Shown here: positions 27,708-36,541 of the stretch, one piece after another | Layout: each line of letters starts with the position of its first letter | How positions within the stretch are numbered: position 1 is the stretch's first letter | NCBI RefSeq assembly: GCF_000153285.1 | Contig: NZ_CH724168.1 | Coordinates: 1,959,129 to 2,023,128 of the forward strand | Length of the DNA: 64,000 bases | Reading direction: 5' to 3' | Origin: Synechococcus sp. WH 7805 | GTDB lineage: Bacteria; Cyanobacteriota; Cyanobacteriia; PCC-6307; Cyanobiaceae | The notes under the pieces: generated by a model | The model's database searches: none | Seen by the model: the letters and a program-made list of their open reading frames with translations, nothing else | Told to the model about the DNA's origin: nothing | Made by a program: the position numbers and the translations under genes

Positions 27708-28451
27708 TCAGCGCATCACATCGATCACGGTGTCGTCTCCGAGGGAGCCAGGCAGGGACAGCGTCGTCCCCACCCGTTGAACCTTCGTTCCTCCCATGGC
27801 ATCGAGGAAGGGCTGCACGCCACTTTGATCACAGCCCTGGGGCGCATCGCCGCTGACGTATTGCACGGGAATCACCCTCCGTGGATTCAGCTGCCTCACC
27901 ACATCGGCGGCTTCCACGCCGTCGTAAACCTTGCCGCCGCCGCCCACGCCGATGATCAACACATCGGGGCGACCAAGAAGCACTTTGTCTTCGCCGCTCA
28001 AGGGGGCCGCGGTTCCTCCGAGATGGGCGAAGCTCAGGCCACCCTGTTGCCAACGCCAGAGCGTGGCATTGCCGAAGCGCCTGCCTCCGACACGGTCGTG
28101 GGGGGCTGAGAAGCCCTCGAGGTTCAGCCCGCCGACTCGATAGGAGCCAGGCTTCACCAGATAAGTACCACCCCCGACCCGGGCCCCTTCGTCAGGCAGC
28201 TCAGAGCTGGCGAGTGTCACGGTGGCGTTCACGCGCGGTTCCCGCAATCCTTTGGCACAGCCAACGGCCTTGAAAGGATTCACCAGAACGGAACGTCCAC
28301 CACCGCGGATCAGCAGGGCGCTGTGGCCATAGCTGGTGATGGTCACTCCTGCGGCCTGGGCGGCAGGGACGGAGACTGAGGTCAGTAGAGCAGTCGCCGT
28401 TAGTGCCGCAGCCATGCTGCCGGCACTCCGTCTGTGCAGGAGATCGGTCAT
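27708..28451 (-). CDS. Exported MBL-fold metallo-hydrolase-like protein
   Basis: A 247-residue protein with an N-terminal signal peptide (RRSAGSMAAALTATALLTSVSV, then AQAA). The mature region reads VTITSYGHSALLIRGGGRSVLVNPF, typical of UlaG/YtnP-like beta-lactamase-fold proteins. Later strands carry GFSAPHDR, LSFAHLGGTAAPL and VLIIGVGGGGKVYDG. The canonical HxHxDH zinc motif is not complete, as in several members of this branch, so catalytic activity is uncertain. It is convergent with the cyclase-kinase gene. Confidence 0.78.
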   Translation of the reverse strand: MTDLLHRRSAGSMAAALTATALLTSVSVPAAQAAGVTITSYGHSALLIRGGGRSVLVNPFKAVGCAKGLREPRVNATVTLASSELPDEGARVGGGTYLVKPGSYRVGGLNLEGFSAPHDRVGGRRFGNATLWRWQQGGLSFAHLGGTAAPLSGEDKVLLGRPDVLIIGVGGGGKVYDGVEAADVVRQLNPRRVIPVQYVSGDAPQGCDQSGVQPFLDAMGGTKVQRVGTTLSLPGSLGDDTVIDVMR

Positions 28452-28477
28452 GGGGGCATACCGGAGGGCTTTGGAAG

Positions 28478-29086
28478 CTAGCAGTGCTGTAAGCGACTTT
28501 CCGCTTGCTGCAGGAAGTTGGCCAACAGGTTGTGGCCGGCTTCGGTGAGCACACTTTCAGGGTGGAACTGAACCCCTTGCAAATGGTGGTGGTCGCGGTG
28601 GCGCAGTCCCATTACGGTGCCGTCCGCCAGTTCAGCGGTGACCTCGAGGCATTCAGGCAGGCTGCTGCGTTCCGCGATCAGACTGTGGTAACGGGTGGCG
28701 GTGAGTGGTTGAGGCAGGCCTGCAAACACCCCCTCTCCGCGGTGATGCACAGGGGATGTCTTGCCATGCATCAGTTCAGAGGCACGGATGATCCGGCCGC
28801 CATAGGCCTGAGCCAGGGCTTGATGCCCCAGGCACACGCCCAGGGTTGGGATCTGAGGAGACAACTGCTTGAGCACATCCAGGCACACCCCGGCCTGATC
28901 GGGATCCCCAGGCCCAGGAGACAGAAGAATGGCATCGGGCTTGAGTGCACTGATCTCCTCAATGGTGAGGGCGTCATTACGCTCCACCCGCAACTCGGAG
29001 GCCAGGGGATGCTGGGCCGCCAGCTCACCGAAGTACTGCACCAGGTTGTAGGTGAAGCTGTCGTAGTTATCGATGACAAGGAGCAT
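28478..29086 (-). CDS. trpG: Anthranilate/aminodeoxychorismate synthase glutaminase
   Basis: A 202-residue class I amidotransferase subunit that supplies ammonia from glutamine to chorismate in tryptophan and/or folate synthesis. Signatures are the start [33 protein letters not shown], the nucleophile elbow [15 protein letters not shown] near residue 84 and [21 protein letters not shown] single PabA/TrpG often serves both pathways in cyanobacteria. It is the last gene of the run prfB, DUF3285, ybeY, dgkA, trpG; the dgkA stop lies three bases upstream. Confidence 0.95.
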   Translation of the reverse strand: MLLVIDNYDSFTYNLVQYFGELAAQHPLASELRVERNDALTIEEISALKPDAILLSPGPGDPDQAGVCLDVLKQLSPQIPTLGVCLGHQALAQAYGGRIIRASELMHGKTSPVHHRGEGVFAGLPQPLTATRYHSLIAERSSLPECLEVTAELADGTVMGLRHRDHHHLQGVQFHPESVLTEAGHNLLANFLQQAESRLQHC

Positions 29087-29089
29087 CGT

Positions 29090-29563
29090 TCAAAGGCTGA
29101 GACGAAAGATCAGAGGAGGTAGTACGAGCAGCAGGGCGATCAGCAGCGAGCTGAGGGCCGCCACCAGTACCGCAGCCGCAGCGCAGTCCTTGGCGATCCG
29201 AGCCAAGGGATGGAAGCGGCGGCCGATGGCTAGATCCACCACCGATTCAATGGCGGTGTTGAGCAGCTCGAGCACCAGGACAGCGGCCACGGTGAGCACC
29301 AGCACGGCGAGCTGAATGGCAGGCAGTTGAAGCCAGAGCCCCAGGCCGAAGACCACCGAACCGATGCTCACATGGATGCGGAAATTCCTCTGGCTGACAA
29401 ACCCATACGCCAGGCCCTGGGCGGCATAGCGGAAGCTGGCCGGTAGGTCGCCAGCAATCCGCCAAGCGCCTCTTTGGGCGGCTCGATGGGCTTGCTTGGT
29501 GCTGCGCTGGCTGATCTCCTCGGACAACGGCGCTCCGTCTTCAGGGTTCAGCAGTGATTTCAT
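29090..29563 (-). CDS. dgkA: Diacylglycerol/undecaprenol kinase (DgkA family)
   Basis: A 157-residue membrane protein if started at ATG 29563; longer in-frame starts lie inside ybeY. After a soluble N-terminal extension come three transmembrane helices. The family signature is clear: SFRYAAQGLAYGFVSQRNFRIH, LELLNTAIESVVDL with the catalytic glutamates, and HPLARIAKDCAAAAVLVAAL. Gram-positive and cyanobacterial members commonly phosphorylate undecaprenol for wall synthesis as well as diacylglycerol. The start overlaps the end of ybeY by 23 bases. Confidence 0.92.
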   Translation of the reverse strand: MKSLLNPEDGAPLSEEISQRSTKQAHRAAQRGAWRIAGDLPASFRYAAQGLAYGFVSQRNFRIHVSIGSVVFGLGLWLQLPAIQLAVLVLTVAAVLVLELLNTAIESVVDLAIGRRFHPLARIAKDCAAAAVLVAALSSLLIALLLVLPPLIFRLSL

Positions 29564-30143
29564 CTGCTGTTTCACAGTTGATCTCACCATGGGATTGAAC
29601 ATTAACGGCCATGGCAAGCAGGCGCTCTTGACAGGCAATCATTGCGTTCAAAGTTGTCTCATCGGGGTGATCCCAGCCGAGGAGATGCAACAGCCCGTGA
29701 CTGACGAGCCATTGCAGCTCCCTCTCCAGGCTGTGTCCCTGCTCGATCGCTTGGCGCGCTGCCGTCGGCACGGAGACGACAATGTCCCCGAGCTCCAGGG
29801 TTGTCGCCTGCTGGAGCGGCATCTCCGACTCAAGTGCTGCAAACGACAACACATCCGTTGCCTGAGGCAGGCCACGCCAACGGCCATTGAGCTCAGCAAT
29901 CTCTCGATCGCCTGTCAATTGCAGGCCCAGGCTGACGTCCAAACAGTCCCTCAGTTGGGGTGCTGTTGGTTGCTCCCAGCTCTGCTTGAGCGCCTCAAGC
30001 CAACGGCAGAGGTCGCTTTGCCAGGGCTCCGGGTTCTGCAGCCGTCCGGTTGAGGCCAACATTCCCAATGTGTTGATCTGGGCGTCGTCAGCACCTGTAA
30101 AGGCCAGGTCGAGAACGACCGGATCGCGCCGTCGTGCGCTCAT
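29541..30143 (-). CDS. ybeY: Endoribonuclease YbeY, 16S rRNA maturation
   Basis: A 200-residue protein from ATG 30143. The zinc-binding signature HGLLHLLGWDH is near residue 150, with the preceding LGDIVVSVPTAARQA strand and LNGRWRGLPQATDVLSF segment of the family. Members act in 16S rRNA 3'-end processing and ribosome quality control. The start overlaps the DUF3285 stop as ATGA; the frame stays open to 30392 but only over neighbouring genes. It sits beside prfB, another translation gene. Confidence 0.94.
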   Translation of the reverse strand: MSARRRDPVVLDLAFTGADDAQINTLGMLASTGRLQNPEPWQSDLCRWLEALKQSWEQPTAPQLRDCLDVSLGLQLTGDREIAELNGRWRGLPQATDVLSFAALESEMPLQQATTLELGDIVVSVPTAARQAIEQGHSLERELQWLVSHGLLHLLGWDHPDETTLNAMIACQERLLAMAVNVQSHGEINCETADEITAEP

Positions 30144-30313
30144 TGCGGAAGGGTTGGGCGACCCAGCCAGGCCACCACAAGGATGAATCCAATGAAGCCA
30201 GTGGCGGTGAGTCCGAAGTGGAACAGGCTTTTGCTGCCTTTGCGCACCATGTTGCGCATCGCCTGTTTGACGAAACTCGGCGGTGGGGTGGTGGGTCCTT
30301 CCTTCTCGGGCAT
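30140..30313 (-). CDS. DUF3285 small membrane protein
   Basis: A 57-residue protein from ATG 30313. The sequence contains the family core PPPSFVKQAMRNMVRKG and SLFHFGLTATGFIGF, followed by one transmembrane helix ending in VVAWLGR. DUF3285 proteins are short, single-helix and found in cyanobacteria; their function is unknown. The gene lies between prfB (two bases after its stop) and ybeY (four-base overlap), so it is expressed with them. Confidence 0.85.
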   Translation of the reverse strand: MPEKEGPTTPPPSFVKQAMRNMVRKGSKSLFHFGLTATGFIGFILVVAWLGRPTLPQ

Positions 30314-30315
30314 GG

Positions 30316-31444
30316 TCAGCTGTCCTCCTCCTGGCCGGGGCTGTCGACACCTTGGCGCAGCAAGGCCTGGATAAAGGGCTCCAGGTCGCCATCCATCACG
30401 CCTTGAACATCATTGGTTTCCTCCTGGGTACGCAGATCCTTCACCATCTGATACGGGTGAAACACATAATTTCTGATCTGGTTGCCCCAGGCCGCTTCCA
30501 CGATGTCGCCGCGGATATCGGCGATTTCAGCAGCTCGCTGCTCCTGGGCGATCACCAGAAGTTTGGCCTTGAGAAGGGCCATGGCCTTCTCTTTGTTTTG
30601 CAGCTGGGAACGCTCCTGGGTGCAACGCACCGCCAGGCCCGTGGGGATGTGCAGGATGCGAACCGCGGTTTCCACCTTGTTCACGTTCTGACCGCCAGCA
30701 CCTCCGGATCGTGAGGTTGTGACCTCCAGATCCTTGTCAGGGATATCGATGTCGACATCCTCCTCCAGCTTGGGCATCACCTCCACGCCGGCGAAGCTGG
30801 TCTGCCGCTTGTCGTTCGCGTTGAACGGAGAGATACGCACCAGGCGGTGTGTTCCTTTTTCATTGCGTAGATAGCCGTAGGCATAACGACCCTCGATTTC
30901 GATCGTGGCGCTCTTGATGCCCGCTTCCTCTCCTTCACTGAGTTCGTCCACCGTCACTTTCATGCCGCGGTCCTCAGCCCAGCGGGTGTACATGCGCAGA
31001 AGCATCTGGGCCCAGTCCTGGGCGTCTGTTCCTCCAGCACCGGCATTGATGGAGAGCACGGCTCCTTCTTTGTCGTACTCACCACTGAGCAGGCGTTCCA
31101 GTTCCCAGCGATCTAGGTCACGGCGCAACTGGTTCAGGCCACCTTGGGCTTCGCCCAACATGTCTTCGTCGGGTTCAAGGTCGTAGAGCTCAAGCGTGGC
31201 CTGCGCGTCGGAGACCGCGCCCTGCCAAGTCTCCAGCTGTTGCAGCATCGCCTTCACCTCATCGAGGCGCCGCATCTGCTTCTGTGCGTTCTGTTGGTCG
31301 TCCCAGAAGTCCGGCTGAGCAGCCAGTTGTTCGAGGTCCTGCTGCCGTGCGTTTAAAGCAGGAACGTCAAAGACAGTCCTGGGCATGGCCCAGGCGGTCA
31401 GTGAGCTCGGAGAGGTCGCGCTTGAAGTCGGTGAGATCGAGCAA
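30316..31444 (-). CDS. prfB: Peptide chain release factor 2, programmed +1 frameshift
   Basis: RF2 recognises UGA and UAA and triggers peptide release. The long downstream frame (31366 to 30316) holds the domains, including the GGQ motif in [16 protein letters not shown] and the codon-recognition region around SPFN. A 25-codon leader frame starts at TTG 31444, the only start after an upstream in-frame stop, and encodes [22 protein letters not shown]. It ends in CTT TGA C at 31372-31366. A +1 shift there joins it to [15 protein letters not shown], as in most bacterial prfB genes, so RF2 regulates its own synthesis. The first gene of a five-gene minus-strand run. Confidence 0.95.
31366..31372 (-). 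promoter_or_regulatory. prfB programmed +1 frameshift site
   Basis: Read on the minus strand, the bases are CTT TGA C, the canonical RF2 shift site. CTT is the slippery codon and TGA (31369-31367) is the in-frame stop of the leader. CCAGGA, a weak Shine-Dalgarno-like stimulator, lies four bases upstream of CTT. Low RF2 should favour the shift. Confidence 0.93.
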
Positions 31445-31548
31445 AGGTGCGCTGAGGCAATATTTTCAGACCCTATCTCAGTGAGTAACGCCCTTGCTCG
31501 GCAGTGAACAGGGGATCAACTTCGGGGCACGCTGGGCTGGCTTCTGGT

Positions 31549-31719
31549 TCAGCAGGTCCTGCATCCGAGCATCAATCCAAACAGATGCCATCCGTTCGAT
31601 AGCTTCACCACGAGGCCACCGAACAGGGTGCCCAAGACTCTCGTCCGCGCTGCCTTCAGCGAGGCTTCAGAGCCTGCAATCACGAAGAGACCCGTGGCGA
31701 GGAGGCCTGCGAATCCCAC
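31549..31719 (-). CDS. Possible small membrane protein, 56 aa
   Basis: An open frame from GTG 31719 (in-frame stop at 31723-31725 just upstream) to TGA at 31549. The product begins GFAGLLATGLFVIAGSEAS and continues with a basic turn and GTLFGGLVVKLSNGWHLFGLM, a plausible two-helix membrane hairpin. The composition is protein-like and fills the otherwise empty 376 bp between prfB and the glutaredoxin gene. A ribosome binding site is not well placed for the GTG. No family is recognised. Confidence 0.38.
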   Translation of the reverse strand: MGFAGLLATGLFVIAGSEASLKAARTRVLGTLFGGLVVKLSNGWHLFGLMLGCRTC

Positions 31720-31820
31720 CCCTTAGAGCGTTGCGGATCTGCCGGGCGGATGGTGGATGGATTCCCATCGCTCCGAAGCGGTCTGCTCTGCATAGGATTC
31801 GGGTTCATGATGAATGCTCC

Positions 31821-32075
31821 ATGCCGAGCGTCGAGATCTACACCTGGCGCACCTGTCCGTTTTGTATCCGTGCCAAGCAGCTGCTGGATCGCAAGGGCGT
31901 TGCTTACACGGAGTACTCCGTTGACGGCGATGAGCCGGCCCGCGATGCCATGGCTGCGCGTGGGAATGGCCGCCGCAGTGTTCCCCAGATCTTCATCGCA
32001 GATCAGCACATCGGGGGATGCGACGAACTCCACGCTCTTGAAAGGGCCGGGACACTCGATGCCCTGCTCTCCTGA
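31821..32075 (+). CDS. grxC: Glutaredoxin (GrxC type)
   Basis: An 84-residue thioredoxin-fold protein that reduces disulfides or glutathionylated proteins with glutathione. It starts [20 protein letters not shown], giving the dithiol CPFC active site at residues 12-15. The [21 protein letters not shown] segment supplies the cis-Pro and glutathione-binding GGCD. The frame is open upstream to 31494, but homology begins at ATG 31821. Glutathione synthetase follows 23 bp later, a functional pair. Confidence 0.96.
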   Translation: MPSVEIYTWRTCPFCIRAKQLLDRKGVAYTEYSVDGDEPARDAMAARGNGRRSVPQIFIADQHIGGCDELHALERAGTLDALLS

Positions 32076-32098
32076 GGAACGGATTCACTGATCTCGTG

Positions 32099-33025
32099 AT
32101 GCGCCATCTGTTCGTGCTGGATCCGCTGGAGCGGATCAACCCCGCCAAGGACTCCACAGCGGCGCTGATGCAGGCGGCCTTCCGCGCCTCTTTGGAGGTG
32201 TGGGCTTGCACCCCTGCTGATCTCATCGCCCTCGGTGATGAGCCTCTGGCGATGGCTGCCCCGGTCCAGCCCGATCCTTGGGTGAGGGCCGGAGACCGTG
32301 AGCGCTTGCCCCTCAACACCTTCAAGGTGATCTGGATGCGGAAGGACCCGCCGGTGGATGAGGCCTATCTCTATGCCACCCATCTGCTGGATGTGGCTGA
32401 GCGTGCGGGGGTGTGTGTGCTCAACAGACCGTCCTCCTTGCGCAGCTGGAACGAAAAGCTGGGCGCCCTGCGATTCAGTCGCTGGATGGCCCCCACCCTG
32501 GTCTCCGGCCGGGTTGGAGAACTGCAGGCTTTTGCGGAGGAGCAGGGGGAAATCGTTCTCAAGCCTCTGGGTGGCAGGGCTGGCCTGGGGGTGATTCGGG
32601 TGTCATCGCAGGCGCCGGGGCTGGGCGCTTTGCTGGAGCTGGTTACTGAGCAGGAACGTCTTCCCGTGATGGCGCAACGTTTTCTGGCCTCAGTGTCCGA
32701 GGGCGACAAACGCATTCTTCTGGTGGATGGTGAGCCGTTGGGAGCGATCAATCGCCGTCCTGCGGCCGGTGAATTCCGCAGCAATCTGGCTGTGGGAGGT
32801 CAGCCGGAGCCCACCGTGCTCAGTGAACGGGAATGTCAGATCTGTGCCGCGCTAGCCCCGGCACTGCGGGCCGAGGGTTTGTTTTTTGTGGGCATCGATG
32901 TGATCGGTGGGATGCTCAGTGAGATCAACGTCACCAGTCCAACCGGCATTCGAGAAGTGGAACGGCTGATGGATCAACCCCTTGCTGATCAGGTGATTGA
33001 GCGGCTGCAGCAACTGCGTAGCTAA
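32099..33025 (+). CDS. gshB: Glutathione synthetase
   Basis: A 308-residue ATP-grasp enzyme from ATG 32099; a GTG one codon upstream is an alternative. It joins gamma-glutamylcysteine to glycine. Signatures: the N-terminal [51 protein letters not shown], the ATP-binding [18 protein letters not shown] and the Mg-binding end [21 protein letters not shown]. Normal family length. It is preceded by grxC on the same strand. Confidence 0.96.
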   Translation: MRHLFVLDPLERINPAKDSTAALMQAAFRASLEVWACTPADLIALGDEPLAMAAPVQPDPWVRAGDRERLPLNTFKVIWMRKDPPVDEAYLYATHLLDVAERAGVCVLNRPSSLRSWNEKLGALRFSRWMAPTLVSGRVGELQAFAEEQGEIVLKPLGGRAGLGVIRVSSQAPGLGALLELVTEQERLPVMAQRFLASVSEGDKRILLVDGEPLGAINRRPAAGEFRSNLAVGGQPEPTVLSERECQICAALAPALRAEGLFFVGIDVIGGMLSEINVTSPTGIREVERLMDQPLADQVIERLQQLRS

Positions 33026-33029
33026 CGCG

Positions 33030-34469
33030 TCACAGGCGAGGCAACGGAGGATCGAGAGGGTTGGAACCCTGTTGTGATTGGAGGTCCAACTGATCGGCCA
33101 GCACGGTCAGTTTGAGAGCAACTTCCTGCAGCTCCCGTTCCGCCACTGACCCCCTCACCAGTCCGGCTCCAGCGGTGAGGTCGAGTTGAGAACCGTGGGC
33201 GTGGCCGCAGCGGATGGCAACCCGCAGTTCGGCGTCGCCGGCACTGTCAATCCAGCCGATTGGAGCCGCATAGCCTCCGCGCTCGAAGGGCTCAAGGCTG
33301 CGCAGCCAACCCATGGCCTGGCGTCTGGGGAGACCTGCTACCGCTGGTGTGGGGTGCAGGGCACCAGCCAGACTCAGCGGCAACTGTTCCTCGGCCGCCG
33401 CTGTAATTGGCGTGTGGAGATGCATCAACCGTCCGTGCCGAGCGAGTTGGGGGCGCCTTGGTCTGCGGGGGGTCAGCCCGAGGCTCTTCAGGTGATCAGT
33501 GATCGCCTGCACCACTAATTCATGTTCTCTGCGGTCCTTCTCGGAATTCAGAAGCGACTCTCCGGTTTCAAGCCGACCGGCTGTCCCGGCCAGAGCATCG
33601 CTGCGGAGTTGTCCATTGCGCAGACTGAGCAACCGTTCAGGAGAGGCTCCAAAAAAGGAGTCCTGCGCGTCACGCTGCCAGAGGAAGCGACAGCTGCCGG
33701 CCTGCTGGTGCCGCAATCGATCAAGCAGCGGCAGGGGATTGAGGGGCGCGCTGAGTTGAATCGATTGCCGAACGGCCAGCACGAGCTTGTGGAGTTCACC
33801 CTGGTTCACCAGCTCCAACCCCCGTTCAAGGGCCGACGCGTAGCGCGATTCCCAATCGCCAGGGCTGACACTGCCCCGCACCGTTTCCGGCCACGGTTCT
33901 GACAGCTGGGGCTGGGCTTGAAGCCGCTCGGCCATCAACCAAAGCGTTTCGATCAGCAGGCGGACGTCTTCGATTTCGTGGGCGACCCCGTGGATCCGAA
34001 GCCAGCACTGGCGACCCTGACGACTCAGTTGCCATCGGGGCAGCACGGCCTGCACGGAGGGCATGCCTCCCCTGGGCTGCTGTTCGCTCGGCTGCTCGAA
34101 AAACGAAAAGGCCAGAAGGATGCGGGATCGGGCCTGCGCCGGTGCATCCGGAGAGCCTTCCACGACCCTGCAAAGGGTGGCATCGCAGAAACGCTGTGCT
34201 AGTTCGAATCGTTTCGGACCGGCGAGATCCAGGTGGTGGCAGCGACCAGACGCGGCCAGGCACAGACCCGGTGCCCCGTCCCAGAGGAAGCGGAAGGGGT
34301 CGGAGGATCGCAGGTCTGGCAGGTGCCGCAGGGGATCGAGGCCGCCGATGGGGACGGCCAGACTCATTACACAGTCCTCACCCTGGCGCTGCTCCCAGGC
34401 CTGCAGGGCCTGCTGGAGCCGATCGCCGAAGCGCATCGCCATCGAGCTGGGGAAGGACTCGGCCGACAT
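33030..34469 (-). CDS. menF: Isochorismate synthase
   Basis: A 479-residue chorismate-binding enzyme that isomerises chorismate to isochorismate, the entry step of phylloquinone synthesis. The C-terminal 260 residues hold the domain: ELHKLVLAVRQSI, FFGASPERLLSLRNGQLRSDALAGTAGR, SEKDRREHELVVQAI, HLHTPITA and the closing GAGLVRGSVAERELQEV with its metal-binding Glu. The N-terminal 200 residues are variable. It is divergent from menA and convergent with gshB, with four bases between the stops. Other chorismate-binding enzymes are alternatives, but the men neighbours support this call. Confidence 0.93.
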   Translation of the reverse strand: MSAESFPSSMAMRFGDRLQQALQAWEQRQGEDCVMSLAVPIGGLDPLRHLPDLRSSDPFRFLWDGAPGLCLAASGRCHHLDLAGPKRFELAQRFCDATLCRVVEGSPDAPAQARSRILLAFSFFEQPSEQQPRGGMPSVQAVLPRWQLSRQGRQCWLRIHGVAHEIEDVRLLIETLWLMAERLQAQPQLSEPWPETVRGSVSPGDWESRYASALERGLELVNQGELHKLVLAVRQSIQLSAPLNPLPLLDRLRHQQAGSCRFLWQRDAQDSFFGASPERLLSLRNGQLRSDALAGTAGRLETGESLLNSEKDRREHELVVQAITDHLKSLGLTPRRPRRPQLARHGRLMHLHTPITAAAEEQLPLSLAGALHPTPAVAGLPRRQAMGWLRSLEPFERGGYAAPIGWIDSAGDAELRVAIRCGHAHGSQLDLTAGAGLVRGSVAERELQEVALKLTVLADQLDLQSQQGSNPLDPPLPRL

Positions 34470-34539
34470 CCGGGCGGCAGTGTTGAAAGGGTGCTGCTCA
34501 AATGTATGAGTCTTGATGAGGACTCAAGGGGTCCAGTCC

Positions 34540-35520
34540 ATGTCAGATCGCCAGGCTGTTGCAACCCTTCACTCCCCGGATGCGGAACGACGGCGTCTTT
34601 GGAAGGCGGCTATCAAGTGGCCGATGTACTCCGTGGCGGTGATGCCCATGCTTCTGGCCCTGGGCTGGAGGATCGGCGCCGGCCTTCCGGTGCGTTGGGG
34701 ACAGGCCATCGCATTTCTTGTGGCAGCCGTCTTGCTGCTGCTTTGGGAAAATCTCAGCAACGATCTATTCGATGCCGACACCGGGGTGGATGTTGAGGGC
34801 AAACCCCATTCCGTGGTGGCGTTGTTGGGACGACGACGGCCGGTCCGCCAGCTGGCGCATGGCGCCCTGGTGGCGGGATTGCTGTTGATGGCGGTGATCG
34901 CCTTGCGCAGCAGCGTCTGGGTGCTGGGCCTGGTGCTGCTGTGCTGCCTTCTGGGTTACCTCTATCAGGGTCCTCCCTTTCGTTTGGGATACCTCGGACT
35001 GGGTGAGCCCCTGTGCTGGATGGCCTTTGGTCCACTGGCCACTGCATCAGCTCTGATGGTGCTCACCCCGGTTCAGCCTGTCGCCGCGATGGCAACGGTG
35101 CCCTGGGCCTCAGCCCTGGCGCTCGGATCGGGTCCTGCGATCGCCACCACCCTGGTGCTGTTCTGCTCCCATTTCCATCAGGTGGAGACGGATGCTCGTC
35201 ACGGCAAGCGCTCGCCCGTGGTGCGGATGGGAACGGCCCGCGCTGCGGCGCTCGTTCCCTGGTTCATTGCGGGCACCCTCGCTCTGGAATGGGTGCCGGT
35301 TCTGGATGGACATTGGCCGCTGACGGCCTTGCTGGGAGGCCTGGGCTTGCCTGCAGCTTCAGCTCTCATCCGTCTGCTGCGCGACCACCACCGGAATGCG
35401 GAGAGGATCGCCGGCAGCAAATTCCTGGCCCTGCGCTTCCAGGCGCTCAATGGGGTGGGGCTCAGCGTCGGCTTGGCGATCGGACCCCGGTTCGAGGCCG
35501 CTGTTCATCAGCTGATCTGA
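34540..35520 (+). CDS. menA: 1,4-dihydroxy-2-naphthoate phytyltransferase
   Basis: A 326-residue UbiA-family membrane prenyltransferase that attaches the phytyl chain to dihydroxynaphthoate in phylloquinone synthesis. The aspartate-rich motif reads NLSNDLFDADTGVD and the second motif FHQVETDARHGKRSPVVRMG; about eight hydrophobic helices are present. ATG 34540 is chosen because AAGGGG lies eight bases upstream; ATG 34516 is in frame but has no such site. It starts the plus-strand run menA, menC, menE, divergent from menF. Confidence 0.95.
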   Translation: MSDRQAVATLHSPDAERRRLWKAAIKWPMYSVAVMPMLLALGWRIGAGLPVRWGQAIAFLVAAVLLLLWENLSNDLFDADTGVDVEGKPHSVVALLGRRRPVRQLAHGALVAGLLLMAVIALRSSVWVLGLVLLCCLLGYLYQGPPFRLGYLGLGEPLCWMAFGPLATASALMVLTPVQPVAAMATVPWASALALGSGPAIATTLVLFCSHFHQVETDARHGKRSPVVRMGTARAAALVPWFIAGTLALEWVPVLDGHWPLTALLGGLGLPAASALIRLLRDHHRNAERIAGSKFLALRFQALNGVGLSVGLAIGPRFEAAVHQLI

Positions 35521-35524
35521 AGGC

Positions 35525-36541
35525 ATGACTCTGCAGCTGGCGTTTCGTCCCTACGCCTTTGATCTGAGTCGGCCGCTTGTGACCTCCCGTGGGAGTTGGC
35601 AGAGGCGCCGAGGCTGGTTGCTTCGGATTGTTGATTCTGGTTCCGGATCGATGGGATGGGGGGAGGTGTCCCCGCTCGATCCTGGCGGCCAACATCGTTG
35701 TGAGCACGTCCTCAGCGCTTGGTCTCTGAACGTATGCCGCTCCCGTCAGGCACTGGAGGTGCTGCTGCCGTCCCTTCCCGCCGCCCTGGCCTTCGCAATC
35801 GGGGCCGCGCTGGCAGAGCTCGACGGTGTGGTGGGTGATGCCCACGCCAACGGTCAGCGTTGGCGCCCGCCGCCGCCATCGGCCCAACTGCTCCCCGCCG
35901 GCCATGCCATGCCCGCAGCGCTTGAGGCCCTGCTCGCGCAGCATGGGGAGGTTGCGGGCGAAGCGTGCAGGGTGGAGCCGCTCACGCTGAAGTGGAAAGT
36001 GGCAGCTGCCGAGCCGGCTTTGGAGTGGAGGCTGCTGAGCCTGCTCCTCCAGCATCTTCCCGACAAGGCCCGGCTGCGTCTGGATGCCAACGGCGGCTGG
36101 GATCGGGCCACCGCGGATCGTTGGGCCGATGCCGTCGCGGACGATCCGCGTTTGGATTGGCTGGAGCAACCACTGGCGGCCAACGATCTTGAGGGATTGT
36201 CGCGGTTAGGGGAGAGGGTCCCCGTTGCCTTGGATGAATCCCTGGACCTAAACCCCGAGCTTCGTGAGCACTGGCCGGGTTGGCAGGTGCGGCGGCCTGT
36301 GTTGGAGGGTGATCCGAGACCCTTGCTTCAGGATCTGCAGAGAGGACGACCAAAGCTGATGCTGAGCACGGCGTTTGAAACCGGCATCGGTGCTCGCTGG
36401 CTTGCTCTGCTCGCCCAGTTGCAACAGCAGGGCCCCACACCTGTCGCCCCCGGCTTCGCACCTGGCTGGACCCCTTCAGGACCGTTGTTCGCCTCCGAGC
36501 CTGAGCAGGTCTGGGCCCATGCGTCGGAGGCAATGCCATGA
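35525..36541 (+). CDS. menC: o-Succinylbenzoate synthase
   Basis: A 338-residue enolase-superfamily enzyme that dehydrates SHCHC to o-succinylbenzoate. Visible active-site elements: the base lysine region LTLKWKVA, metal ligands in RLDANGGWD, WLEQPL and VALDESL, and the second lysine in PKLMLSTAFETGIG. It lies four bases after menA and overlaps menE by four bases (ATGA). Confidence 0.93.
   Translation: MTLQLAFRPYAFDLSRPLVTSRGSWQRRRGWLLRIVDSGSGSMGWGEVSPLDPGGQHRCEHVLSAWSLNVCRSRQALEVLLPSLPAALAFAIGAALAELDGVVGDAHANGQRWRPPPPSAQLLPAGHAMPAALEALLAQHGEVAGEACRVEPLTLKWKVAAAEPALEWRLLSLLLQHLPDKARLRLDANGGWDRATADRWADAVADDPRLDWLEQPLAANDLEGLSRLGERVPVALDESLDLNPELREHWPGWQVRRPVLEGDPRPLLQDLQRGRPKLMLSTAFETGIGARWLALLAQLQQQGPTPVAPGFAPGWTPSGPLFASEPEQVWAHASEAMP

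Noticed and set aside
30144..30392. N-terminal extension of YbeY
   Set aside because: This part overlaps the DUF3285 gene and has no YbeY-like sequence; ATG 30143 fits the family.
31494..31820. N-terminal extension of the glutaredoxin frame
   Set aside because: Glutaredoxin homology and length begin at 31821; the upstream part is Arg/Ser-rich and overlaps a better minus-strand candidate.
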